In this document: piece by piece, positions 1-9,239 of the stretch
Position numbering within the stretch: position 1 is the first letter of the stretch
Layout: each line of letters begins with the position of its first letter
Assembly: GCF_006783905.1 (NCBI RefSeq)
Contig: NZ_VFPE01000002.1
Location: 434,001 to 498,000, forward strand
DNA: 64,000 bases
Direction of reading: 5' to 3'
Source: Microbacterium kyungheense
Lineage (GTDB): Bacteria > Actinomycetota > Actinomycetes > Actinomycetales > Microbacteriaceae
The notes under the pieces: generated by a model
Told to the model about the DNA's origin: nothing
The model's input: only the letters and a program-made list of their open reading frames with translations
Database searches by the model: none
Position numbers and translations under genes: made by a program

Positions 1-603
1 TCGCTGATCGCCGCCGCCGTGGTGGGCGTCGCCGCGTGGTTCCTGCAGCCGAAGACGGCGCAGGCGGCCCTGCCGTCGCCGTCAGCCGCGCCGCTCGCAC
101 TCGGGCCGAACGAACGCGTCCTGTGGATGCGGACGATCTCGATGTCGACGGCCGCGGCGGTCGCCATCGTCGCAGCCGTCGTGCTCGTCGCGGTGGCCGC
201 CGTCGTGGCGTGGGTCACGGGCGCGAGCCCCGCCCTCGCGTGGCTGCTCACCGCTGCCGCCGTGCTCCTGGTGTTCTTCGCCGCGACCACGCTCGCGTTC
301 CACGTCCGCGTGGACGACACCGGTCTCGCCGTCGATTCCGTGCTCGGCATCCCTCGCTTCCGTGTGCCCCTCTCGGACGTCGTCGGCGCCGCCCGCGTGC
401 ACGTGAACCCGATGGGGGAGTTCGGCGGCTGGGGACTTCGCATCGCGCCGCAGGGTCGCCGCTTCGGGATCGTGCTGCGCACCGGCGAGGCCCTGGAGGT
501 CACGCGTGGCAGCGGGCGACGGCTGGTCGTCACCGTCGACGACGCCGAGACCGCCGCCGCACTGCTGGAGGCTCTGGTCCAGCGGACGGCGGCCAGGCCT
601 TGA
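1..603 (+). CDS. Membrane protein, DUF1648-like, 5'-truncated
   Basis: The reading frame is open from base 1, so the true start lies left of the window; 200 residues are visible before the TGA at 601-603. There are hydrophobic stretches at the left edge, near visible residues 45-70 and near 75-100. They are followed by a soluble C-terminal domain of about 100 residues with DDTGL, GWGLR and a late FGIVLRTGEAL segment. The arrangement of membrane segments plus a PH-like C-terminal domain resembles actinobacterial DUF1648 proteins. This is recognition by eye, and the function of such proteins is unknown. The downstream O-methyltransferase starts 31 nt later on the same strand. Confidence 0.6.
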   Translation, partial: SLIAAAVVGVAAWFLQPKTAQAALPSPSAAPLALGPNERVLWMRTISMSTAAAVAIVAAVVLVAVAAVVAWVTGASPALAWLLTAAAVLLVFFAATTLAFHVRVDDTGLAVDSVLGIPRFRVPLSDVVGAARVHVNPMGEFGGWGLRIAPQGRRFGIVLRTGEALEVTRGSGRRLVVTVDDAETAAALLEALVQRTAARP

Positions 604-634
604 CGCCCGGCGCGGCGCCGGTTTTGCTGGGGGC

Positions 635-1303
635 ATGGCTGACCCCACCCCTGACACCTGGCGCCGCGTCGACACCTACCTGACCGAACTGCTCGTGGGC
701 CACGACCCCGGCCTGGAGCGCGCGGTCGAGGAGCAGAACGACGCCGGGCTGCCGGCGATCGAGGTCGCGCCGGTCAACGGCAAGCTGCTGCATCTGCTCG
801 CCCGCATGGCCGGAGCACGACGCGTGCTCGAGATCGGCACGCTCGGCGCGTACTCGACGATCTGGCTCGCGCGTGCCGTTCCCGAGGGCGGCCGCGTCGT
901 GACGATCGAGGCCGAACCACGCAACGCCGACATCGCGCGCGCGAACCTCGAGCGGGCCGGCGTCGGCGATCGGGTAGAGATCCGCGTCGGGCGCGGCGCC
1001 GACGTGCTGCCGACGCTCGAAGGCGGCGAGCCCTTCGACCTCGTCTTCATCGACGCCGACAAGGAGTCCAACACGATCTACCTCGACTGGGCGGCGCGAC
1101 TCGGGCGCCCCGGCACCGTCGTCATGGTCGACAACGCCGTGCGCGGCGGAGAGGTGGCCAATCCCGCCACTGAGAACCCCCAGATCATCGGCGTCCAGCG
1201 GGGTCTGGAGATGCTGGGCCGCGACCCTCGCTTCGACGCCACGGCCCTGCAGACACTCGATGCGAAGGGCTACGACGGGATCGCGGTGGCGCTGGTCGTG
1301 TGA
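635..1303 (+). CDS. SAM-dependent O-methyltransferase (family 3)
   Basis: A 222-residue cytosolic protein of the catechol/caffeoyl-CoA O-methyltransferase family, which moves a methyl group from SAM to a hydroxyl of a small substrate. Visible signatures are the SAM-binding loop LEIGTLGAYSTIWLA near residue 70, the acidic residue in TIEAEPRN, and FDLVFIDADK near residue 145, whose Asp/Asp/Lys set normally binds the divalent metal. Length is normal for the family. The ATG at 635 was chosen over an in-frame start at 506 because family members begin close to this point. A TTTGCT hexamer lies 6 nt upstream, so the mRNA may be leaderless. The substrate cannot be told from sequence. Confidence 0.88.
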   Translation: MADPTPDTWRRVDTYLTELLVGHDPGLERAVEEQNDAGLPAIEVAPVNGKLLHLLARMAGARRVLEIGTLGAYSTIWLARAVPEGGRVVTIEAEPRNADIARANLERAGVGDRVEIRVGRGADVLPTLEGGEPFDLVFIDADKESNTIYLDWAARLGRPGTVVMVDNAVRGGEVANPATENPQIIGVQRGLEMLGRDPRFDATALQTLDAKGYDGIAVALVV

Positions 1304-1343
1304 CCGCACGTCATCCGACCTGAGGCGCGGCACCCCACCTCAC

Positions 1344-2687
<1,344 letters not shown>

Positions 2688-2703
2688 CGCGCAGAACGAC
2701 GTA

Positions 2704-2747
2704 CGAGAGGGGGGAGCCGTGGCCAAGACGACGGCTCCCCCTTCTCG
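2704..2747 (+). terminator. 17-bp hairpin after eno, overlapping the ftsB start
   Basis: Arms 2704-2720 and 2731-2747 pair over 17 bp with a single G-U wobble (2709/2742) and a 10-nt loop, followed by pyrimidines. It looks like an eno terminator or processing stem, yet it contains the purine-rich ribosome site and the GTG (2719) of the next gene. Confidence 0.7.
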
Positions 2748-3273
2748 TCCCTCCCGCCGGCGCCCGGTGGCCGGTCGGCGCCCCGTAGACGTACGGGGCT
2801 GGCTCGGCGGCATCCGGCTCTCGGGTTTCATGGCCATCATGCTGGGCCTCGTCGTGCTCGCGGCGTTCGTGCTGGTGCCGACGATCGGGACGTATGTCGA
2901 CCAGCGCCAGCAGATCGCCGCGCTCGAGGCGGCGGTCCAGCTCAGCCGCGACGAGGTCGCCGACCTCAAAGCACAGCGCGAGCGGTGGCAGGACCCGGCC
3001 TACATCACCACGCAGGCGCGTGAGCGTCTGTACTACGTCAAGCCGGGCGAGGTCGTGTACCTCGTCGACAACGATCTGCCGCCGGAGCTCGCACCCCAGG
3101 AGCAGGCGCCCGTGAGCGACGAGGTCCAGGCGGCGCAGACGGACTGGATGTCGCAGCTGGTGCGCTCGGTCACCGAGGCGGGCCTCGCCCAGACCGTCGC
3201 CCCCGTCACGTTCGGCGTCCCCGATGTCACGCCGACCGATCCCGCACCCACCGGCGGCACGCCGATCCCCTGA
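2719..3273 (+). CDS. Septum formation initiator (FtsB/DivIC-like)
   Basis: A 184-residue bitopic protein of the divisome FtsB/DivIC family, which links early and late septal proteins (FtsL, FtsQ). Residues 1-35 are basic and cytosolic, a transmembrane helix spans about 37-58 (FMAIMLGLVVLAAFVLVP), and a short coiled coil follows (QQIAALEAAVQLSRDEVADL). The family motif ARERLYYVKPGEVVYLV lies near residue 100. A low-complexity acidic/Pro C-terminal extension makes it longer than enteric FtsB, as is usual in actinobacteria. The GTG at 2719 is the most upstream sensible start but is buried in the eno hairpin; an in-frame GTG at 2770 is an alternative. Confidence 0.88.
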   Translation: MAKTTAPPSRPSRRRPVAGRRPVDVRGWLGGIRLSGFMAIMLGLVVLAAFVLVPTIGTYVDQRQQIAALEAAVQLSRDEVADLKAQRERWQDPAYITTQARERLYYVKPGEVVYLVDNDLPPELAPQEQAPVSDEVQAAQTDWMSQLVRSVTEAGLAQTVAPVTFGVPDVTPTDPAPTGGTPIP

Positions 3274-3319
3274 GCCGTCGCACACGGTCACGGTCCAGCC
3301 GCGTCCCAGGCGCCTTGGG

Positions 3320-3325
3320 TAGCCT
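3320..3325 (+). promoter_or_regulatory. -10 box, leaderless promoter of DUF501 gene
   Basis: TAGCCT followed by 6 nt and the GTG at 3332. No Shine-Dalgarno sequence is present, so transcription should begin at or next to the start codon. Confidence 0.6.
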
Positions 3326-3331
3326 GGAATC

Positions 3332-3847
3332 GTGACGACCCCGCCGTTCCCCCCTGTCCGCGACGCCGACCTCGCCGTGCTTCGCGAGCAGCTCGGGCGT
3401 CCCGCCCGCGGGGTCATCGGCATCGCCGCGCGCTGCGTGTGCGGCAACCCGACCGTCGTGGCGACCTCGCCCCGGCTGCCCGACGGTTCGCCCTTCCCGA
3501 CGTTCTACTACCTGACGCACCCCGCCGCGACGGCGGCGATGTCGACGCTCGAAGCCGACCATGTGATGCGCGAGCTCTCGGAGGAGCTGGCCGACGACGA
3601 GGTCGCGGCGGCGTACCAGGGCGCCCACGAGGCGTATCTGCGCGACCGCGCCGTGTACGGCGAACCCGAAGAGATCGCCGGCATCTCGGCGGGCGGCATG
3701 CCGACACGCGTCAAATGCCTGCACGCCCTGGCCGGCCACGCGCTCGCCGCGGGGCCGGGCGTCAACCCGATCGGGGATCGCGCGCTGCAGCTCTCGTCGT
3801 GGTCGCCCGACCGCTGCGTGTGCGCCCAGCCGGGATCGGCCGGATGA
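3332..3847 (+). CDS. DUF501 domain protein
   Basis: A 171-residue soluble protein of the actinobacterial DUF501 family. Recognisable parts are the N-terminal LGRPARGVIGIAARC, the FPTFYYLTHP segment, and the very conserved KCLHALAGHALAAGPGVNPIGD near residues 128-149, with Cys, His and Asn positions that could form an active or metal site. The family has no established biochemical role; it sits almost always between ftsB and ppx/gppA in actinobacteria. Here the first two neighbours match, but the next gene is an S8 protease instead. GTG start, apparently leaderless. Its stop overlaps the protease start (ATGA). Confidence 0.9.
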   Translation: MTTPPFPPVRDADLAVLREQLGRPARGVIGIAARCVCGNPTVVATSPRLPDGSPFPTFYYLTHPAATAAMSTLEADHVMRELSEELADDEVAAAYQGAHEAYLRDRAVYGEPEEIAGISAGGMPTRVKCLHALAGHALAAGPGVNPIGDRALQLSSWSPDRCVCAQPGSAG

Positions 3848-5142
3848 TCCGTCGCCTCCTGGGCGCGATCGCCGCTGCCGCCGTCGCGACGACGCTCGTC
3901 GCGGGCGCACCGGCGACGGCTCAGGCGGCGACCCCCGAGGCCTCCCCGCCCGGCGCAGCCGGCCAGGACGCGGTCCGTGCGGCGCAGTACTGGCTGAACG
4001 ACTACGGCATCGCCGAAGCGTGGCAGACCACGCGGGGCGCCGGCGTCAAGATCGCGATCGTCGACACCGGCATCGGCCGTGGCACGAGCGAGTTCGACGG
4101 CGCCGTCAGCGCTGGGACGGACGTGTCGGGTGCCGGCTCGCCCGACGGCCGTACGCCGGTCGGCGCGGTCGACGCCGATCACGGCAGCTGGGTCGCCTCG
4201 CTGGCCGCAGGCCGGGGCACGGGGCCCGACACCGGTGTGATCGGGGTCGCGCCCGAGGCGCAGCTGCTGGCGGTGTCGGTGGGTTTCGGGTCGTCGGCGA
4301 CACGCTCCTTCGCCGACCAGATCGTCGACGCGATCCACTGGTCGGTCGACAACGGCGCGGACGTCATCAACATGTCGCTGACGACGAACGTGCCCGACTG
4401 GCCGGAGAGCTGGGACGAGGCGTTCCAGTACGCGTTCGATCATGACGTCGTGGTCGTGGTGGCTGCCGGCAACCGGGGGAGCGGCACCACCAAGGTGGGC
4501 GCGCCCGCCACGATCCCGGGCGTGCTGACCGTCGGCGGCGTGGACCGTGCCGGCAAGGCGAGCGTGGACGCGTCGACCCAGGGCATCACGATCGGGGTCT
4601 CGGCGCCGAGCGAGGAACTGGTCGGCGTCTCGGCCGACGGCACCGTGGTCTCGTGGGACGGGACGAGCGGCGCGGCGCCCATCGTCGCCGGCATCGCCGC
4701 TCTGGTGCGGGCTGCGCATCCCGAGCTCGACGCCGACAACGTCATCAACCGCATCGTCAAGACCGCGCACCCGGTCGGCACGGACCCGGCGGACAAGCTG
4801 CTGTACGGCTTCGGACTGGTCGATGCCGCCGCCGCGGTGTCGGCGAACGTCGCGCGCGTCGACGCGAATCCCATGGGCAGCCTCAAGGACTGGGTGCGGC
4901 TGTACCGCCGGGCGCAGTCGGCGCCGCTGCCGACAGAATCGGCACCGTCTGCCGAGATCCCCCCGCTGCCGAAGGCCGACGCGATGACGCGCGCGTCGTC
5001 ACCGCTGCTGCCCGACCGCGACACCGTCCTGTACGGGACGCTGCCGCTCACGTTGCTCACGGCGGCCGCTATACTGGTGGCGCTCGGCGTCACCGCTGCT
5101 GTCCGACGCATCCGATTGGCGTCCCGCACGCCGAGCCGCTGA
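3844..5142 (+). CDS. Membrane-anchored S8 (subtilisin-like) serine protease
   Basis: A 432-residue exported protease. Residues 1-29 form a signal peptide ending in AQA-A. The subtilase triad is complete: Asp74 in AIVDTGI, His113 in DHGSW, and Ser275 in GTSGAAP. A Pro-rich linker leads to a C-terminal transmembrane helix (LLTAAAILVALGVTAA) and a short basic tail. This layout is that of mycosins (MycP) of type VII secretion, but no ESX gene is nearby, so it may be an orphan sheddase or quality-control protease. The ATG overlaps the DUF501 stop by 4 nt, implying coupling. Confidence 0.9.
   Translation: MIRRLLGAIAAAAVATTLVAGAPATAQAATPEASPPGAAGQDAVRAAQYWLNDYGIAEAWQTTRGAGVKIAIVDTGIGRGTSEFDGAVSAGTDVSGAGSPDGRTPVGAVDADHGSWVASLAAGRGTGPDTGVIGVAPEAQLLAVSVGFGSSATRSFADQIVDAIHWSVDNGADVINMSLTTNVPDWPESWDEAFQYAFDHDVVVVVAAGNRGSGTTKVGAPATIPGVLTVGGVDRAGKASVDASTQGITIGVSAPSEELVGVSADGTVVSWDGTSGAAPIVAGIAALVRAAHPELDADNVINRIVKTAHPVGTDPADKLLYGFGLVDAAAAVSANVARVDANPMGSLKDWVRLYRRAQSAPLPTESAPSAEIPPLPKADAMTRASSPLLPDRDTVLYGTLPLTLLTAAAILVALGVTAAVRRIRLASRTPSR
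5070..5075 (+). promoter_or_regulatory. -10 box (TATACT) likely for ndh
   Basis: TATACT lies inside the 3' end of the protease gene, 88 nt before the ndh start. No convincing -35 is visible. It would allow ndh to be transcribed independently with a leader of about 80 nt. Confidence 0.4.
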
Positions 5143-5163
5143 CATCCAGGAGTAGTCCCCACC

Positions 5164-6606
5164 GTGAGCAACACCGTGCCAAAGATCCTTATCGTCGGCG
5201 GCGGATACGCAGGCTTCTACACCGCGTGGAAGCTCGAGAAGCATCTTCGCAAGGGTGAGGCAGAGGTCACGATCGTCGACCCGCTGCCCTACATGACCTA
5301 CCAGCCGTTCCTCCCCGAGGTCGCCGCCGGTTCGATCGAGGCGCGCCACGCGGTCGTGGCGCTGCGCCGCCACCTCAAGCGCACGAACGTCGTGGCCGCC
5401 AAGGTCACGGGCATCGACCACGCGCACAAGACGGCGACGATCACGCCCATCGCCGGCGCGCCGTACGAGTTCGAGTACGACCAGATCGTCGTCACGGCCG
5501 GTGCCGTGTCGCGCACGTTCCCGATCCCGGGCATCGCCGACAACGCGATCGGCCTCAAGACGATCGAAGAGGCTGTCGCGATCCGTGACCGGCTGATGTC
5601 GAACTTCGACAAGGCTTCGACGCTTCCTGCCGGCCCCGAGCGCGATCGCCTGCTCACGGTCGTCGTCGTCGGCGGCGGCTTCGCAGGCATCGAGGTGTTC
5701 GCCGAGCTGCGCTCGCTGGCATCCTCGCTCGTCAAGAGCTATCCGCAGCTGACCTTCGACGACACGCACTTCCACCTCATCGAGGCGATGGGGCGCATCA
5801 TGCCCGAGGTGTCGCTCAAGACGAGCGAATGGGTGCTGAAGAACCTCGCCAAGCGCGGGGCGTCGGTTCACCTCGACACGCAGGTGCAGGGCGCCGTGGA
5901 CGGCAACGTCCAGCTGTCGACGGGCGAGGTCATCCCGACCGACCTGATCATCTGGACCGCGGGCGTCATGGCCAACCCGACCGTCGTCCGCGGCGGCGAC
6001 CTCCCCGTCGAGGAACGCGGCCGCATCCGCACCCGCGCCGACCTGCGCGTGGGCACCGAGGACGAGTTCGTCGAGGGCGCTTGGGCCGCCGGTGACGTGT
6101 CGGCCGTTCCCGACCTGTCCGGCGGCGGTGTGGGCGGTTACTGCGTGCCCAACGCGCAGCACGCGGTCCGCCAGGCGAAGCTCCTCGCCAAGAACCTGGT
6201 CGCGGTGCTCCGCGGTGAGCTGCCCCGTCAGTACTTCCACAAGAACCTCGGCGCCGTCGCGGGCCTCGGCCTGTGGGTCGGCGTCTTCCAGTCGGGCAAC
6301 CTCGCCCTCAAGGGCTGGATCGCCTGGCTCGCGCATCGCGGCTACCACGGCCTCGCCATGCCTTCGTGGGAGCGCAAGTGGCGCGTCCTGTGGGGCTGGT
6401 GGAACAACTTCTGGCTCGGTCGCGACCTGGTCAACCTGTCGACGGTGCAGAACCCGCGGTACGTCTTCGAAGAGTTCGCCGCGCGCCCGCGTCCGCCGCA
6501 GCCCGTCGAGGCGCCCGCCGAGCCGGCCGCACCGGCCGCGAAGGCGCCCGCGCGCAAGGCTCCCGCGAAGAAGGCCGCCGACGCCGAGAAGGTCGCCGCC
6601 AACTGA
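5164..6606 (+). CDS. ndh: Type II NADH:quinone oxidoreductase
   Basis: A 480-residue flavoprotein that passes electrons from NADH to menaquinone without pumping protons; a peripheral membrane enzyme of the respiratory chain. The FAD-binding GGGYAGFYTAW is at residues 10-20, the NADH-binding VVVVGGGFAGIEVFAEL near 165, and the second FAD-contact segment WAAGDVSAVPD near 305. The region PRQYFHKNLGAVAGLG and the amphipathic C-terminal part match actinobacterial NDH-2. Beyond about residue 440 there is an extra low-complexity tail rich in Ala, Pro and Lys. GTG start with a distant CAGGAG. Terminated by the hairpin at 6612-6659. Confidence 0.95.
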   Translation: MSNTVPKILIVGGGYAGFYTAWKLEKHLRKGEAEVTIVDPLPYMTYQPFLPEVAAGSIEARHAVVALRRHLKRTNVVAAKVTGIDHAHKTATITPIAGAPYEFEYDQIVVTAGAVSRTFPIPGIADNAIGLKTIEEAVAIRDRLMSNFDKASTLPAGPERDRLLTVVVVGGGFAGIEVFAELRSLASSLVKSYPQLTFDDTHFHLIEAMGRIMPEVSLKTSEWVLKNLAKRGASVHLDTQVQGAVDGNVQLSTGEVIPTDLIIWTAGVMANPTVVRGGDLPVEERGRIRTRADLRVGTEDEFVEGAWAAGDVSAVPDLSGGGVGGYCVPNAQHAVRQAKLLAKNLVAVLRGELPRQYFHKNLGAVAGLGLWVGVFQSGNLALKGWIAWLAHRGYHGLAMPSWERKWRVLWGWWNNFWLGRDLVNLSTVQNPRYVFEEFAARPRPPQPVEAPAEPAAPAAKAPARKAPAKKAADAEKVAAN

Positions 6607-6611
6607 GCAAC

Positions 6612-6659
6612 CGCGAATGCCGCAGTCTCGTCTGACAAGATGAGCCTGCGGCATTCGCG
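6612..6659 (+). terminator. Rho-independent-type terminator after ndh
   Basis: Perfect 14-bp arms (6612-6625 and 6646-6659). The 20-nt loop can itself fold into a 6-bp stem. TCTTCG follows. It separates ndh from the tRNA gene. Confidence 0.85.
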
Positions 6660-6678
6660 TCTTCGCGGACGGCCTCCC

Positions 6679-6751
6679 GCCCCCGTAGCCCAATGGCAGA
6701 GGCAGGCGACTTAAAATCGCTTCAGTGTGGGTTCGAGTCCCACCGGGGGTA
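6679..6751 (+). tRNA. tRNA with UAA anticodon (Leu), short variable loop
   Basis: A 73-nt cloverleaf: acceptor 6679-6685 pairs with 6744-6750 (a G-U first pair), anticodon stem 6705-6709/6717-6721 with loop CTTAAAA (anticodon TAA, 6712-6714), T-arm 6727-6743 with TTCGAGT loop, and discriminator A6751. CCA is not encoded. The D-arm has only three pairs and a GGCAGA loop, as in tRNA-Leu. The variable region is just TCAGT (6722-6726) instead of the long class II arm expected for leucine. Assigned Leu by anticodon and A73; the isotype is open. Confidence 0.8.
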
Positions 6752-6786
6752 CGGCAGCGGTCGCCGTCCTGGGCGGTCGCGCCCGC

Positions 6787-8310
6787 TCACGCGAGCTCGA
6801 GGACCGTCCACGACAGCGGCGGGAGTGTGGCCCGCACCGCACCGTCGACCACTTCCGCGGCGGCCAGGGGCACCATGTGGACGGCGTCCGGCGAGCCCTC
6901 GAGGTTCGTCGTCAGGCGGTCGCCCCCCTCGGGGATCGTGAGCGTCTCGGCGTTGACCACCCGCAGCGACCCCATCCCGTGCAGCTCGATCGTCAGGTCG
7001 TTGGACTCGTCGATCGCACGGTTGGCCACGAAGACGACGACCCGGCCGGTGCTCTCGTCATAGGTCGCCGCGGCGTCGACCGAGTCGACATCGCCGTAGC
7101 GGTTCGTGGCGATCTGCGACGACGACACCGCGAGCTGCAGGATGCGGCCCCTGGCGAGCCGCGCCATCCGTTCGAAGGGCCAGAAGGTCGTCTGCCGCCA
7201 TGCCGCACCGCCCGGCTCGGAGCGGATGGGCCCGATCACGTTCACGAGCTGAGCCTGGTTGGCGATGCGCACGCGGTCGCCGTGCCGCAGCAGGCTGTTC
7301 AGGAACGTGCCCACGACGACGGCATCCGTCACGTTGTACGTGTCCTCGATGAGCCGCGGATGCTCCCGCCATCCGGATGCGGCGATCTCGGCCGCCTCTG
7401 CGTCGTTGTAGCGGTCGAAGTCCCACACGTTCCACTCGTCGAACGAGATGTTGACCTGCTTGGTGTGCTTGCCGGCGGCCTTGACCGCGTCGATCGTGGC
7501 GATGACGCCGTCGATGAAGGCATCCACGTCGACCGCTTCGGCCAGGAACGAGGCGGCGTCGCCGTCGGCTTCGCGATAGTACGCGTGCATCGAGATGTAG
7601 TCGACCTCGTCGTACGCGTGCGTGAGCACCGTGTGCTCCCAGGTGCCGAACGTGGGCATGCCGCGGTTGGACGAGCCCACGGCCACCAGTTCGATCGAGT
7701 CGTCGACGAGCTTCATGGCCTTGGCGGTCTCTTGCGCGAGGCGCCCGTATTCGGCCGCCGTCTTGTGGCCGATCTGCCACGGGCCGTCCAGCTCGTTGCC
7801 CAGGCACCACAGCTTGATGTCGAACGGCTGCTCCGCGCCGTTGCGACGGCGCAGGTCCGACCAGTAGGTCCCGCCCGGGTGGTTCGCGTACTCGACGAGG
7901 GAGCGCGCCTCCTCGACCCCGCGGGTGCCGAGGTTGATCGCCTCCATGATCTCGACATCGGCCGCGCGCGCCCAGTCGACGAACTCGTGCAGCCCGAACG
8001 CGTTGGTCTCGATCGTGTGCCACGCGCCGTCCATGCGGACGGGACGCTCGGCGACCGGGCCCACGCCGTCCTCCCACTGGTACCCCGACACGAAATTGCC
8101 GCCGGGGTACCGGATCACGGTCGGACCCATCTCGCGCACCAGCTCGAGCACATCGGTGCGGAAGCCGCGCTCGTCGGCGCGGGGATGCCCGGGCTCGAAG
8201 ATGCCGGTGTACACGCACCTTCCCATGTGCTCCACGAAAGAGCCGAAGAGGCGGCGCGGCACGTCTCCGATCGTGAAGTCGCGGTCGATGGTGATGCGGG
8301 ACTGAGGCAT
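6787..8310 (-). CDS. Alpha-N-arabinofuranosidase, GH51
   Basis: A 507-residue intracellular glycosidase that removes terminal alpha-L-arabinofuranosyl residues from arabino-oligosaccharides taken up by the adjacent ABC transporter. The GH51 acid/base Glu173 lies in CLGNELDGPW and the nucleophile Glu292 in FDEWNVW; RYPGGNFVSGYQWEDG near residue 70 is also typical. No signal peptide is seen. Length is normal. ATG with GAGGAG 5-6 nt upstream. It is the last gene of a leftward operon (binding protein, two permeases, GH51), lying 23 nt after the second permease. Confidence 0.95.
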   Translation of the reverse strand: MPQSRITIDRDFTIGDVPRRLFGSFVEHMGRCVYTGIFEPGHPRADERGFRTDVLELVREMGPTVIRYPGGNFVSGYQWEDGVGPVAERPVRMDGAWHTIETNAFGLHEFVDWARAADVEIMEAINLGTRGVEEARSLVEYANHPGGTYWSDLRRRNGAEQPFDIKLWCLGNELDGPWQIGHKTAAEYGRLAQETAKAMKLVDDSIELVAVGSSNRGMPTFGTWEHTVLTHAYDEVDYISMHAYYREADGDAASFLAEAVDVDAFIDGVIATIDAVKAAGKHTKQVNISFDEWNVWDFDRYNDAEAAEIAASGWREHPRLIEDTYNVTDAVVVGTFLNSLLRHGDRVRIANQAQLVNVIGPIRSEPGGAAWRQTTFWPFERMARLARGRILQLAVSSSQIATNRYGDVDSVDAAATYDESTGRVVVFVANRAIDESNDLTIELHGMGSLRVVNAETLTIPEGGDRLTTNLEGSPDAVHMVPLAAAEVVDGAVRATLPPLSWTVLELA

Positions 8311-8333
8311 TGCTCTCCTCTGGGAAAGGGGGG

Positions 8334-9239
8334 TCACTGGCCGCCGAAGCCGCTGGTGACCACGCCCTTGACGATCTGCTTCTGGAAGATCATGAACACG
8401 ATGATGAGCGGGAGTGCCGCCAGGACCGCCTGGGCCATGATCTGCGCGTACTGCACGCCGTACGCGCTGATCACGGTCTGGAGCCCGACGGGGAGCGTCA
8501 TCAGCGTGGTGTCGTTGATGACGAGGAACGGCCACAGGAAGTTGTTCCACGCGCCGATGAACACGAAGATCGCCACCGACGCGAGGATCGGGCGAGACAG
8601 GGGCAGCACGATCGACCAGAAGATCCGGAACCGTCCTGCGCCGTCGACGCGGGCCGCATCCTCGAGCTCGATGGGGATCGCGTCGAAGAACCGCTTCAGG
8701 ATGAACACCATCACCGGCGCGACGATCTGGGGGAGGATGAGCCCCCAGTACGTGTCCACCAGGTTGAAGGTCAGCATCTGATAGAAGAGCGGGATGATCA
8801 GCACCTGGGGCGGCACCACGATCGAGGCCACGATCACGACGAACAGCCACCGGCGGCCGGCGAAGTCGAGGCGAGAGAACGCGTAGGCGGCCAGCGCCGA
8901 GATCGCCAGTGTGATGGCGGTGATCAGCACGGATGTCAGGAGGCTGTTGAACGCCCAGATGTACACGTTGCCCTGCGACAGGATCGCCGTGAAGGCATCC
9001 AGCGTCGGACCCGACGCACCGATCCACGACGGGTCGCCCGATGCCGCGTCCGGCTCGGTCTTGAAGGCGGTCGCCACGGCCCAGAGGAACGGGAGCAGCC
9101 AGCCGATCGCCATCAGCAGCAGCACCACGAACGCGGCGATGCGCAGCGGCCCGAACGGGTTCTGGCCCGGCAGGTGGCCGCGCCCGCGCGGCTTGGCCGA
9201 GACGATCGTCTCGGTGGGCGTGAGGGTGGCGGTGGACAT
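8334..9239 (-). CDS. Sugar ABC transporter permease (MalG type)
   Basis: A 301-residue inner-membrane permease of the CUT1 carbohydrate importers. Six hydrophobic helices are apparent after a cytosolic N-terminus of about 30 residues. The EAA loop that contacts the ATPase is present as IELEDAARVDGAGRFRIFWSIVLP near residue 190. Its start overlaps the stop of the partner permease by one base (TGATG), so the two are translationally coupled. With the partner and the Tat lipoprotein it should import an arabinose-containing saccharide. No ATPase gene is present in the locus. Confidence 0.93.
   Translation of the reverse strand: MSTATLTPTETIVSAKPRGRGHLPGQNPFGPLRIAAFVVLLLMAIGWLLPFLWAVATAFKTEPDAASGDPSWIGASGPTLDAFTAILSQGNVYIWAFNSLLTSVLITAITLAISALAAYAFSRLDFAGRRWLFVVIVASIVVPPQVLIIPLFYQMLTFNLVDTYWGLILPQIVAPVMVFILKRFFDAIPIELEDAARVDGAGRFRIFWSIVLPLSRPILASVAIFVFIGAWNNFLWPFLVINDTTLMTLPVGLQTVISAYGVQYAQIMAQAVLAALPLIIVFMIFQKQIVKGVVTSGFGGQ

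Noticed and set aside
6693-8781. Plus-strand frames running through the tRNA and GH51 gene
   Set aside because: Shadows of the arabinofuranosidase gene, with Arg/Gly-rich random composition.
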